Part shown: piece by piece, positions 1 through 10,655 of the stretch
How positions within the stretch are numbered: position 1 is the stretch's first letter
Layout: each line of letters begins with the position of its first letter
Source: Sipunculus nudus
Lineage: Eukaryota; Annelida; Sipuncula; Golfingiida; Sipunculidae
NCBI GenBank assembly: GCA_026874595.1
Contig: CM049312.1
Location: forward strand, 24,483,956 to 24,547,955
Reading direction: 5' to 3'
DNA length: 64,000 nucleotides
The notes under the pieces: model-generated
Database searches by the model: none
Told to the model about the DNA's origin: nothing
What the model saw: only the letters and a program-made list of their open reading frames with translations
Program-made: the position numbers and the translations under genes

Positions 1-204
1 ACTGTTATATAGATAGGCATATTAACGGACATGTAAATTTATACTTTATATAGGATACTTGTTTTATTTAATACTAATAATTGCATTATGTTTCCCCAAA
101 GGTAACGTTCACGGGTTGGGAATCAATACCTTATATTGGTATTTGGACTAAAATAATCACTAATTCGGTTTGTGTGAACGCGGCTTCATGTCCTTTCCAC
201 CGGG

Positions 205-293
205 TTACTTATCTTTTCTGCAGAGAGAAGTGTCCGTTCTGCCGCTATCACATGCTTGGCACTTAATTAAATAGACGTTTCCTCGACATAAGT
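205..293 (-). CDS. C-type lectin candidate terminal exon, copy A
   Basis: The acceptor CTTTTTATACCAG precedes 28 codons reading LCRGNVYLIKCQACDSGRTD then TSLCRKDK and TAA. Spacing and composition resemble the last CTLD segment (DC...L.KW....C......LC.K), with cysteine where tryptophan is usual (KCQ for KWQ). A second copy of this exon (6266-6354) keeps the same length, frame and most residues, which supports coding. The entry phase is 1. Confidence 0.42.
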
Positions 294-3200
294 CTGGTAT
301 AAAAAGAACCATGAAAATGTAAAAATAATAGCATAATATTTGCTAATCAGTCTTATTTTGTCGCAAACAATTGCACAACTCTGAACATATGATCAACTTT
401 ACTGTCACATGTTAATTATGTTAACAAAAATATAGGTTCATGGGATTTTCATAGTATGTATTAGCATATTTGTTATCTCTGTCTTAATCTGTCTACAATG
501 ACAGAGAAAATGTATTTTCTATTAATTTTGCTAAAAGTACGATGCATATCAAGGTCCAACACTTACCAAATATTGACTACCCTTTGATGGTGGATAATTC
601 GTAGTGCCTCGTGTGACTGGGGCCGGATTCCGGTGTAGCATTTTGAAAGTGCACGCTAGAGTTCCGGTGCAGCATACTTAAAAGGATCGGAACACTTTAA
701 AGGTCCACGCGTTACTTACCATAATAACGTTTTATTGCATTTACCCACCTTGAGTAACTGTGTTTGATACATCTCCATACGCTCTAAGATCGTCACATAA
801 AATGTGTCATGACACTCCCTAATGTTTGTGAATATAATTCCTTATGCTACTTACTTAGAGTCTCAATGCTTGTTTCATGTATCTGTATGGCATGCGCTAG
901 GCATTCTGATTCGTGTTAAGCGCAAACCCTGTGCGCTGCTATGGGAACCGCACTTGCTGAACTCTGGCTTGAAGAGACACAGTACTCGTTGTAGTCTTGA
1001 AATTTCGGGTCGGTTCATGCGCTATGGGAATGATCTTTGGAATGATCGTGAATATAGAAGGCTCTGGGCTTCAGGTAAAAAAAGCTATAAATAGGGGATG
1101 TGTTTAGAGCCGGGAAGGAGGAAAATACCAGCGGACACGGAAGAGTGTAACTCTCTCGTCAGTTTTTTTTGTGGCCTTTTATGATAATTGCAGAACTTAC
1201 AGATAGTCTACGGACTTTGTAACAGATTTTATACGGATTGTCTACAGTCTGCAATTGTAATTATTTCCTGGACTTCACTTTTGGATTACAACAGATTGTG
1301 TTCGAGATTAAATCGGACTATTCTCTGAGAAGATTTAATTCTGAGAAGAACTGTTTACGTGGATAACTTGTGTTAAAGGACTCTAGTTGAGCTGTGAAAG
1401 TTGTTATATCCAGAAATCAAAGCCTAGGATCCGGACTTTGGTGATGTACATTTTTTTATTATTTTTATGTCTTAAATACTGTGTAATTGTATTGATTTCG
1501 TGTATTGTAATGTTAGGATTGTGTAAGAATAAATTATAATTATTTGTTAACAAAAAACACTGACTTCTTTATTCATTCCCCTGGACATTTCACTCTGCCT
1601 ACTCTTGCGGAATTTGATATGTTTTATCTCCGTAACAAAATTTATGCTGATCTCGATTACGTGATATGTTGTTATTAGCTTGAGTGGCCTTTCTGTTGAA
1701 GCAGACTTCTACGCTGGAAAAAAAGTAATTTAAACAATCCTAACAAAGTACACGTCGGAACTTGCATTTTTGTCCTGCGTTACCATACCAACGATTGAAA
1801 ACATGGGAAAACATGAAAACATATGAATACAAATTTTAATGTTTTTTTAATCTAGCAACAATTTGTACAAATCCACGGGTCTACCCTGAAAAATATGAAA
1901 AACTGGGGCTTGTTTAGAGGGGGCGTAACAGGCGTTTACCGACGTGTATTTCCTTTCTTCTCACTGTACGGTCAAATCAACTTGCATTACAGCTAAATAA
2001 TTTCCATTTGGTAAATTTAGGCTACAAGCAATTTTTCAAACCAGTAAGAAAATGTCTTTAATAATATATTCAGATGGTATGCCCGTGTTAAACACCTTTG
2101 TTGGCCTAAAAATGAACCCCATCGTGTAAATCACCAGAAAAATTCGTATAAATAACCCATTTAACGTTGTTAACGTAACTTTAGTCTTCTCATGGAACAT
2201 TTTATTTAGATTTTGGTAGAAGATGTTACGGTTTTAGTATGGACCATTTATAATGGATGCACAGCGAACTATAAGGACTGCATACATTGTTCATAACTTC
2301 AATCATTTATGGTTGTCTCATAAATTATTTATTTTGCATTTGGGTTATGGAGGCTGTTATAATATTAAATATGAACAGTAAAGATATTTGATATTATCAA
2401 ATACATTACTTAGTAGCATTTGACTTATTAGTAAATGGACTGATATAAACATTAGAATACTAATATTGATGTAACTCGACTGCTCGTTTGATAAACTCTA
2501 TATTTTGAATTAAGAGTTATGGATGCTTATATGATATGAATATGAAAAAGACATTTAATGTAACGACACAGTAATAAAATATATAGATCTGAATTGATGC
2601 AAACTCATTCTAGTTATTTAAACAATTTTGCGTAGAACATAATTGCCTGAATATTTCTATAATATTCCAATTAAAATATAATAATTGAACCAAACAATAG
2701 TAACATCACGTGATCTCACTCTTTCGCCAAAGGCATATTCAAATGTTCCTTCTTTTCTTTGGTCGTTTAACAAGATCCAAAAGTCATAGCTTGCCAATCC
2801 ATAAACGAATCTGGAATTAATAAATAATACATGTACCCACTCGGAACAGATGTCTCAGACGTTTTAATTAGAATAATCTTTATAAGCATCCCATTTCAGT
2901 AAATCATCAAAATTAAAAGGAAAATTGCATTTTTTTTATTTTACAGTTTGAGTCTGTAGTACATATAACTTTCGTAAAAATAATGTACATGAAAATAAAA
3001 GTTTTATCCAATAATAAATACCAAATAAATCTATCATTTTAGGTGCCGTCGGTGAGATCAAAGTTTGAAATCTTTTTATAATGTACTCTCAAATGTTTGA
3101 AAACAAAAATAGTCTGAGGAGGAATACACATCCAGTACCGCACTCATTGACGAATCATCATCACCCAGTATAATAAATATGGAGTATAGAATTAACAAAG

Positions 3201-4979
3201 TGCAAACGATATGGTGCAGGCATTCACGTCTCTTAAATATAATACTAGTTCATATTCAAATAGGCTATATGTATTCATACATGTGTATGTATATTCGTTT
3301 TTTTATACCTATTATGGGCATTGTCTGGAATGCGTGCCAGATCCCCTCCAAGATATTTACAAAGAGTGCGGGAATCTTTCCAGTTCCTCTTAGAAGCAAT
3401 ATAGTGATAACAATACCCCTTGAAGAAGTGCCAACCAAGGGGACAATCTGAAATGATGTAATATTAACTATCATGAGGAGGTATTTAAAAAAGTTCGCTC
3501 TGCGCTTTGGCTTAGATAAAAGAAGAATATAGATTTTACCGTCATGTATATGTTCATGTAGTGTTTTACTGTTAAATATGATATTAGATTTGCAAATCAA
3601 ACACGACTAATAAAGTGTGTCGCAACAGGACGCTTACATTTATTTGGGACTCATGTGCAGGCGTACACTACGTTTCTCTACATCAAATTTAAATACTTGT
3701 ACTTTGGACAGAAAAAATGCAGATGGGCCGTTCGCCAACACATCTGTTGGAATATTCCTTTCTCGAGAAAACATCAGATAAATCGTTAAAGGTCGCTGAT
3801 TAGTAATCTCACTTTAATCTAGGTCCAAAGCACAGTCCCATTAGAGTATGTCAAACAATGTTTGTCACAAAATCAATTAACTTTAAGACAAAGCAATTTG
3901 ATGTCATTTTTGTCACAAAATTTAAACAACTTACAAAATTCAGGAAATTTAATGCAGGTAAGCATGGTGGTGTTCGCTATCCTATTGCGTCGTATTTTCA
4001 GAAGCACCATAAGTAGTTTAATTTTAATTTAAATTAAATCGAAAATATTACTCGAATGTTTAAAGCTTCCTTCGAACTTGGTTGCTTTGAGATCCCTCAG
4101 ACCAGTCGGTTCACATCCTGACGGTACAATTGATTCTACATCCGAGTCACAGATATAGGTCAAGGTCGAGTTTGTAGAAACTCTCGACCCCCAGGTAACC
4201 TCATGCGCATTTGTAAGTCGTAGATCACCAGCCCTCTCCTAAGTAATTCAACAATAGGCAAGACCTTACACGAGTTCCTTCTTGAAGAAAAACTAAACAT
4301 TTATTCATTTTATCGTACCCGGTAATTTGCTTTTTTATGAGACAGTGAAAGTAATTCTAAGGTCGCATTTAACTATGTTAATGCCCTTTCATTCTCAGAT
4401 TGAAGCGTACGATACTGTGCCTATCGTTCAGTACCCAGCGGAGCTCGTGTCTGCATATCGAATGAGGGGAGATTAGCCACATGACCCTGGTAAGCAAGTT
4501 ACTAGACATAACGAATGAATATGGTGTCATCGTAGAGAATTTACCAATTTTTTTAAATGTCTATACTCCTATGTTCATACTTTATAATGGCTATTCAGTG
4601 TGAGTCAAGCAACGTGAAATCTCTTTATATTCGGTCATGGATATGACCTTAATAGATGGTGATTGGATTTAGCTGAAATCTTAAAGGGTTCTATGTAATA
4701 GATTGGGCAACAGATACTCATAAATGTTTAAAAGCAAGGGAAGAGAAAGGACTTAATAATTTTTATCAAAAGCAGCTTATGTTTTATGATAAAACTCAGA
4801 CAAATATAAAGTATTAAGTACGCTGCATAATTCTCGTCTGGTAATAATATTTGGTTTGAAATTAATTTTAATAATATGACGCTGAACACTTTCTAGTTTT
4901 ATATTCTTATCGTACAAAACACTCTTACCGCTTCAGCCCGCACCGTAAGCAACGAAAGTATCGTCCACATGGGAATCAT
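205..4979 (-). CDS. Secreted C-type lectin domain protein, copy A (multi-exon, C-terminal half unresolved)
   Basis: Proposed exons on the minus strand: 4979-4929 (signal peptide), 4238-4052 (linker), 3447-3309 (CTLD N-terminal half), 2810-2720 (CTLD middle) and 293-205 (terminal). The joined core reads CPLGWHFFKGYCY, NWKDSRTLC, LGGDLARI, then FWILLNDQRKEGTFEYA, the classic order of a long-form CTLD (CP.GW, GYCY, C..LGG.LA.I, WIGLND, EG.F.W.DG). Phases agree at the first three junctions (0, 1, 2). Junction four does not: the 2720 exon ends in phase 0 at its best donor while the terminal exon starts in phase 1, so an exon carrying the usual W..G.P and WND regions is missing or was not found. 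The usual glycine of WIGLND is leucine and the DG of EYADG is FG. Such lectins bind carbohydrate and act in innate immunity or biomineralisation; the ligand here is unknown. Confidence 0.62.
804..1636 (+). mobile_element. Solo-LTR-like block in copy A
   Basis: An 833-bp block is flanked by the 5-bp direct repeat AAAAT (799-803 and 1637-1641). Near its start is the palindrome TGTCATGACA. It contains a canonical TATA box (TATAAATAG, 1086-1094) and, ~440 bp later, AATAAA (1528-1533), the order expected of U3-R-U5. The element ends are GT...AC by this flank choice, not the usual TG...CA, so the borders are uncertain. No internal retrotransposon genes are present. It could instead be an ordinary promoter plus transcribed region. 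Confidence 0.35.
1086..1094 (+). promoter_or_regulatory. TATA box in LTR-like block
   Basis: TATAAATAG sits inside GC-richer sequence followed by a purine-rich leader. Copies lie at 7498-7506 and in unit C near 13,918. It is a strong match to the metazoan TATA consensus; transcription is not shown. Confidence 0.4.
2720..2810 (-). CDS. C-type lectin copy A, CTLD middle exon
   Basis: The acceptor TTTATTAATTCCAG precedes 91 bp encoding FVYGLASYDFWILLNDQRKE and GTFEYAFGER, followed by the donor GTGAGA. Joined to the previous exon (phase 2) it restores ...AHNR-FVYG. The WI.LND and EGTFEYA strings are the conserved beta2-loop region of CTLDs. The Gly-to-Leu change in WIGLND and the loss of the DG turn are unusual and may mark relaxed constraint. 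Confidence 0.75.
3309..3447 (-). CDS. C-type lectin copy A, CTLD N-terminal exon
   Basis: The acceptor CATTTCAG precedes 139 bp encoding CPLGWHFFKGYCYHYIASKR, then NWKDSRTLCKYLGGDLARIP and DNAHN, followed by the donor GTATAA. The first two cysteines form the long-form N-terminal hairpin disulfide; the cysteine in RTLCKYLGG is the first core CTLD cysteine. The CPxGW and WxxSRxxCxxLGGxLAxI patterns are diagnostic of the family. Phases are 1 in, 2 out. The reading frame has no ATG, so start-to-stop ORF scans miss it. Confidence 0.8.
4052..4238 (-). CDS. C-type lectin copy A, linker exon
   Basis: An open frame begins after the acceptor TTGAATTACTTAG in phase 0, matching the signal exon. It encodes 62 residues beginning ERAGDLRL and containing STLTYICDSD and IVPSGCEPT, with two cysteines. 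It ends at the donor GTAATA in phase 1, matching the next CTLD exon. An alternative phase-1 donor GTCTGA at 4102 would shorten it to 45 codons. The segment is faintly sushi-like (TYIC...SGC) but I do not recognise the domain. The frame is also open in copy B despite substitutions. Confidence 0.42.
4929..4979 (-). CDS. C-type lectin copy A, signal-peptide exon
   Basis: Seventeen codons read MIPMWTILSLLTVRAEA, a short hydrophobic leader ending in a plausible signal-peptidase site (AEA). The exon is followed directly by the good donor GTAAGAG (minus strand; 4928-4922) and ends in phase 0. ATG at 4979 is used because it opens the hydrophobic leader; a second in-frame ATG lies three codons later. 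No clear TATA box is visible upstream. Confidence 0.55.
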
Positions 4980-6265
4980 GATGTTTAGAAAATATCGTGG
5001 GAGTCTTCGTAGGGGGACCCTTTGTTTGGGACGGAGGCCATCATTTATTTGTATTTCCCATAGAGTTCCTCATGTATATCAATAAGTTATTCGCCCCATT
5101 GTTTGTTTTTTTTTTTCATCTCTTCCAGCCAGGTTAGCTGAGGTAAAGTTTACCAGATCACCGTGGATGAGCTGTATATCAGAGTTATTTTACAACCTCG
5201 TAAAACTATCTGACACTATCCTTAAATAAAGAAAGACGTTATATTTGATTTCCTTTGATAATTACGGACATACAAGATACTTAATGAATTAAAATGACAC
5301 AAAACGTTGAGAAGACCAGAGGTGTGAACTGTGGCTTAGGACTTTTTATATTTAATCTTTTTAACCTCGAAGTTTGAGGAAAGCTTTGTCAGATGTAATT
5401 AATAACCAGAAATTAAAAAAACTAAACTTGATATTATGTACCTACTTTTAGTTAACAAATTATTTCCTTTTTTAACCATTGTACTATTGTCAGTAAATGT
5501 ATTCCGAATCATTAATTGTTATTAAGAGTTTAATAAATAGAATAACACTTTACTATGGATATGTCAGCAAATAAGACAGCTATCTTACATCCACGGATTG
5601 TTAAATTTATTCATATTTAGTCTTATCTGAATTACTGAATTTTTACATGTTAAAGCATATATTGATGTCGTTTTACAGATAATTTACTTTATAAATTAAT
5701 CAGTAGATATAATATTTATATGATCTGAATATCTGAAAACAGAATCCAAATGCCCATGCAAGAAACAATTAATTCATCTAAAATGATACGCGCACTGCCA
5801 TTCCGGAACGTCGTTTTTTTGTTCAGTATATGATTGAAACCGAAGAATAATAAATGCCTCGTGCGTACTAATCTCTGAATATAAATGCGGTGAATGTAGG
5901 ACACTAGGAAACAACTACACAAACTCAAGCTGGTGCTCTCATGTGATTCCTCGCACGAATGGCTCCAGAACTATTTGACCGAAAAGAATTAATGAACCGA
6001 AGTACTTTCCTTTCTTCTCATATCTAGTCTAACTTTAATGAACCTTGCTTAATAGATCACCCGTGAATCTGATACCGAAAATCAGTTTATATAAAAAACC
6101 TAGAGAATGGTCCTTGTGCTGTGAATACGCTATAGAGCAAAAGATCAAATTTTGAAGGAGCTGAACTTATTAAATTTTATTTGACATTAAGAATGGTTTC
6201 TTGAATCACCGATCATGCATCCAATTCGGTTTGTGTGAACGCGGATTCATGTCCTTCCCACCAGG

Positions 6266-6354
6266 TCACTTGTCTTCTCTGCAGAGAGAAGTGTCCGTGC
6301 AGCCGCTTTCACATACTTGGCACATAATTAAATAGGCGTTTCCTCGACATAAGT
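6266..6354 (-). CDS. Duplicated C-type lectin terminal exon (variant, end of copy A)
   Basis: Same acceptor and length as the 205-293 exon, reading LCRGNAYLIMCQVCESGCTD then TSLCREDK and TGA. Differences from the other copy are mostly amino-acid changing (V/A, K/M, A/V, D/E, R/C, K/E), yet the frame and stop position are kept. It lies ~350 bp downstream, in gene direction, of the copy-B exon at 6617-6705, so gene B has two candidate terminal exons. Confidence 0.4.
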
Positions 6355-7215
6355 CTGGTATAAAAAGAGCCCTGAAAATGAGCATACAGACAAAAAAGAG
6401 GGAAATAATAATACTGTTATATAGATAGGCATATTAACGGACATGTAAATTTATACTTTATATAGGATACTTGTTTTATTTAATACTAATAATTGCATTA
6501 TGTTTCCCCAAAGGTAACGTTCACGGGTTGGGAATCAATACCTTATATTGGTATTTGGACTAAAATAATCACTAATTCGGTTTGTGTGAACGCGGCTTCA
6601 TGTCCTTTCCACCGGGTTACTTATCTTTTCTGCAGAGAGAAGTGTCCGTTCTGCCGCTATCACATGCTTGGCACTTAATTAAATAGACGTTTCCTCGACA
6701 TAAGTCTGGTATAAAAAGAACCATGAAAATGTAAAAATAATAGCATAATATTTGCTAATCAGTCTTATTTTGTCGCAAACAATTGCACAACTCTGAACAT
6801 ATGATCAACTTTACTGTCACATGTTAATTATGTTAACAAAAATATAGGTTCATGGGATTTTCATAGTATGTATTAGCATATTTGTTATCTCTGTCTTAAT
6901 CTGTCTACAATGACAGAGAAAATGTATTTTCTATTAATTTTGCTAAAAGTACGATGCATATCAAGGTCCAACACTTACCAAATATTGACTACCCTTTGAT
7001 GGTGGATAATTCGTAGTGCCTCGTGTGACTGGGGCCGGATTCCGGTGTAGCATTTTGAAAGTGCACGCTAGAGTTCCGGTGCAGCATACTTAAAAGGATC
7101 GGAACACTTTAAAGGTCCACGCGTTACTTACCATAATAACGTTTTATTGCATTTACCCACCTTGAGTAACTGTGTTTGATACATCTCCATACGCTCTAAG
7201 ATCGTCACATAAAAT

Positions 7216-8048
7216 GTGTCATGACACTCCCTAATGTTTGTGAATATAATTCCTTATGCTACTTACTTAGAGTCTCAATGCTTGTTTCATGTATCTGTAT
7301 GGCATGCGCTAGGCATTCTGATTCGTGTTAAGCGCAAACCCTGTGCGCTGCTATGGGAACCGCACTTGCTGAACTCTGGCTTGAAGAGACACAGTACTCG
7401 TTGTAGTCTTGAAATTTCGGGTCGGTTCATGCGCTATGGGAATGATCTTTGGAATGATCGTGAATATAGAAGGCTCTGGGCTTCAGGTAAAAAAAGCTAT
7501 AAATAGGGGATGTGTTTAGAGCCGGGAAGGAGGAAAATACCAGCGGACACGGAAGAGTGTAACTCTCTCGTCAGTTTTTTTTGTGGCCTTTTATGATAAT
7601 TGCAGAACTTACAGATAGTCTACGGACTTTGTAACAGATTTTATACGGATTGTCTACAGTCTGCAATTGTAATTATTTCCTGGACTTCACTTTTGGATTA
7701 CAACAGATTGTGTTCGAGATTAAATCGGACTATTCTCTGAGAAGATTTAATTCTGAGAAGAACTGTTTACGTGGATAACTTGTGTTAAAGGACTCTAGTT
7801 GAGCTGTGAAAGTTGTTATATCCAGAAATCAAAGCCTAGGATCCGGACTTTGGTGATGTACATTTTTTTATTATTTTTATGTCTTAAATACTGTGTAATT
7901 GTATTGATTTCGTGTATTGTAATGTTAGGATTGTGTAAGAATAAATTATAATTATTTGTTAACAAAAAACACTGACTTCTTTATTCATTCCCCTGGACAT
8001 TTCACTCTGCCTACTCTTGCGGAATTTGATATGTTTTATCTCCGTAAC
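7216..8048 (+). mobile_element. Solo-LTR-like block in copy B
   Basis: Matches the copy-A block by eye, including the TATA and AATAAA motifs and the flanking AAAAT. Its identical position shows that the insertion preceded the tandem duplication. Confidence 0.35.
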
Positions 8049-9136
8049 AAAATTTATGCTGATCTCGATTACGTGATATGTTGTTATTAGCTTGAGTGGC
8101 CTTTCTGTTGAAGCAGACTTCTACGCTGGAAAAAAAGTAATTTAAACAATCCTAACAAAGTACACGTCGGAACTTGCATTTTTGTCCTGCGTTACCATAC
8201 CAACGATTGAAAACATGGGAAAACATGAAAACATATGAATACAAATTTTAATGTTTTTTTAATCTAGCAACAATTTGTACAAATCCACGGGTCTACCCTG
8301 AAAAATATGAAAAACTGGGGCTTGTTTAGAGGGGGCGTAACAGGCGTTTACCGACGTGTATTTCCTTTCTTCTCACTGTACGGTCAAATCAACTTGCATT
8401 ACAGCTAAATAATTTCCATTTGGTAAATTTAGGCTACAAGCAATTTTTCAAACCAGTAAGAAAATGTCTTTAATAATATATTCAGATGGTATGCCCGTGT
8501 TAAACACCTTTGTTGGCCTAAAAATGAACCCCATCGTGTAAATCACCAGAAAAATTCGTATAAATAACCCATTTAACGTTGTTAACGTAACTTTAGTCTT
8601 CTCATGGAACATTTTATTTAGATTTTGGTAGAAGATGTTACGGTTTTAGTATGGACCATTTATAATGGATGCACAGCGAACCATAAGGACTGCAAACATT
8701 GTTCATAACTTCAATCATTTATGGTTGTCTCATAAATTATTTATTTTGCATTTGGGTTATGGAGGCTGTTATAATATTAAATATGAACAGTAAAGATATT
8801 TGATATTATCAAATACATTACTTAGTAGCATTTGACTTATTAGTAAATGGACTGATATAAACATTAGAATACTAATATTGATGTAACTCGACTGCTCGTT
8901 TGATAAACTCTATATTTTGAATTAAGAGTTATGGATGCTTATATGATATGAATATGAAAAAGACATCACATTTAATGTAACGACACAGTAATAAAATATA
9001 TAGATCTGAATTGATGCAAACTCATTCTAGTTATTTAAACAATTTTGCGTAGAACATAATTGCCTGAATATTTCTATAATATTCCAATTAAAATATAATA
9101 ATTGAACCAAACAATAGTAACATCACGTGATCTCAC

Positions 9137-9227
9137 TCTTTCGCCAAAGGCATATTCAAATGTTCCTTCTTTTCTTTGGTCGTTTAACAAGATCCAAAAG
9201 TCATAGCTTGCCAATCCATAAACGAAT
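9137..9227 (-). CDS. C-type lectin copy B, CTLD middle exon
   Basis: Encodes the FWILLND...EGTFEYAFGER segment with the same acceptor (AATTCCAG) and donor (GTGAGA) as copy A. An intronic indel just upstream keeps a longer open frame through the acceptor in this copy, but the CTLD similarity starts at the splice site. Confidence 0.73.
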
Positions 9228-9725
9228 CTGGAATTAATAAATAATACATGTACCTCACTCGGAACAGATGTCTCAGACGTTTTAATTAGAATAATCTTTA
9301 TAAGCATCCCATTTCAGTAAATCATCAAAATTAAAAGGAAAATTGCATTTTTTTATTTTACAGTTTGAGTCTGTAGTACATATAACTTTCGTAAAAATAA
9401 TGTACATGAAAATAAAAGTTTTATCCAATAATAAATACCAAATAAATCTATCATTTTAGGTGCCGTCGGTGAGATCAAAGTTTGAAATCTTTTTATAATG
9501 TACTCTCAAATGTTTGAAAACAAAAATAGTCTGAGGAGGAATACACATCCAGTACCGCACTCATTGACGAATCATCATCACCCAGTATAATAAATATGGA
9601 GTATAGAATTAACAAAGTGCAAACGATATGGTGCAGGCATTCACGTCTCTTAAATATAATACTAGTTCATATTCAAATAGGCTATATGTATTCATACATG
9701 TGTATGTATATTCGTTTTTTTATAC

Positions 9726-9864
9726 CTATTATGGGCATTGTCTGGAATGCGTGCCAGATCCCCTCCAAGATATTTACAAAGAGTGCGGGAATCTTTCCAG
9801 TTCCTCTTAGAAGCAATATAGTGATAACAATACCCCTTGAAGAAGTGCCAACCAAGGGGACAAT
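9726..9864 (-). CDS. C-type lectin copy B, CTLD N-terminal exon
   Basis: This matches the copy-A exon by eye, including the acceptor CATTTCAG and donor GTATAA, and encodes the CPLGWHFFKGYCY to DNAHN segment. Conservation of this exon while surrounding intron positions differ between copies suggests recent duplication, conversion or constraint; I cannot separate these by eye. Confidence 0.78.
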
Positions 9865-10468
9865 CTGAAATGATGTAATATTAACTATCATGAGGAGGTA
9901 TTTAAAAAAGTTCGCTCTGCGCTTTGGCTTAGATAAAAGAAGAATATAGATTTTACCGTCATGTATATGTTCATGTAGTGTTTTACTGTTAAATATGATA
10001 TTAGATTTGCAAATCAAACACGACTAATAAAGTGTGTCGCAACAGGACGCTTACATTTATTTGGGACTCATGTGCAGGCGTACACTACGTTTCTCTACAT
10101 CAAATTTAAATACTTGTACTTTGGACAGAAAAAATGCAGATGGGCCGTTCGCCAACACATCTGTTGGAATATTCCTTTCTCGAGAAAACATCAGATAAAT
10201 CTTTAAAGGTCGCTGATTAGTAATCTCAGTTTAATCTAGGTCCAAAGCACAGTCCCATTAGAGTATGTCAAACAATGTTTGTCACAAAATCAATTAACTT
10301 TAAGACAAAGCAATTTGATGTCATTTTTGTCACAAAATGTAAACAACTTACAAAATTCAGGAAATTTAATGCAGGTAAGCATGGTGGTGTTCGCTATCCT
10401 ATTGCGTCGTATTTTCCGAAGCACCATAAGTAGTTAAATTTTAATTTAAATTAAATCGAAAATATTAC

Positions 10469-10655
10469 TCGAATGTTTAAAGCTTCCTTCGAACTTGAGT
10501 GCTTTGAGATCCCTCAGACCAGTCGGTTCACATCCTGGCGGTACAATTGATTCTACATCCGAGTCACAGATATAGGTCAAGGTCGAGTTTGTAGAAACTC
10601 TCGACCCCCAGGTAACCTCATGCGCATTTGTAAGTCGTAGATCACCAGCCCTCTC
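10469..10655 (-). CDS. C-type lectin copy B, linker exon
   Basis: The frame is open over 62 codons as in copy A, with the same phase-0 acceptor and phase-1 donor. Substitutions change a Ser to Pro before the GC of the SGC motif and Thr to Leu near the end. No domain is recognised. Confidence 0.4.

Larger units (their letters stand above)
1..6412. repeat. 6.4-kb tandem repeat, copy A
   Basis: The sequence starting at base 1 recurs at 6413 and again at 12,832, which defines a direct tandem unit of 6412 bp here. The unit boundary is arbitrary because the window opens inside the array. The unit contains a minus-strand C-type lectin gene, a solo-LTR-like block and AT-rich intergenic DNA. The first ~2.25 kb matches copy B with no difference I could see; after about 2266 scattered substitutions and small indels appear. 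Stretches of the unit outside the listed exons and LTR (for example 1640-2700 and 5000-6200) show nothing I recognise. Confidence 0.95.

Noticed and set aside
620-740. Possible extra lectin exon (minus strand, ...RNPAPVTRG...NYPPSK)
   Set aside because: The frame is suggestive of the W..G.P region and a phase-1 donor exists, but the local sequence contains internal duplications and the acceptor and phase do not fit cleanly, so it is not called.
822-1094. 90-aa plus-strand ORF (repeated at 7234-7506)
   Set aside because: It lies inside the LTR-like block ahead of its TATA box, is broken in copy C, and has no recognisable domain.
3179-3600. ORFs of 60, 90 and 111 aa on both strands
   Set aside because: They are other-frame shadows of the CTLD exon at 3309-3447 and its intronic flanks.
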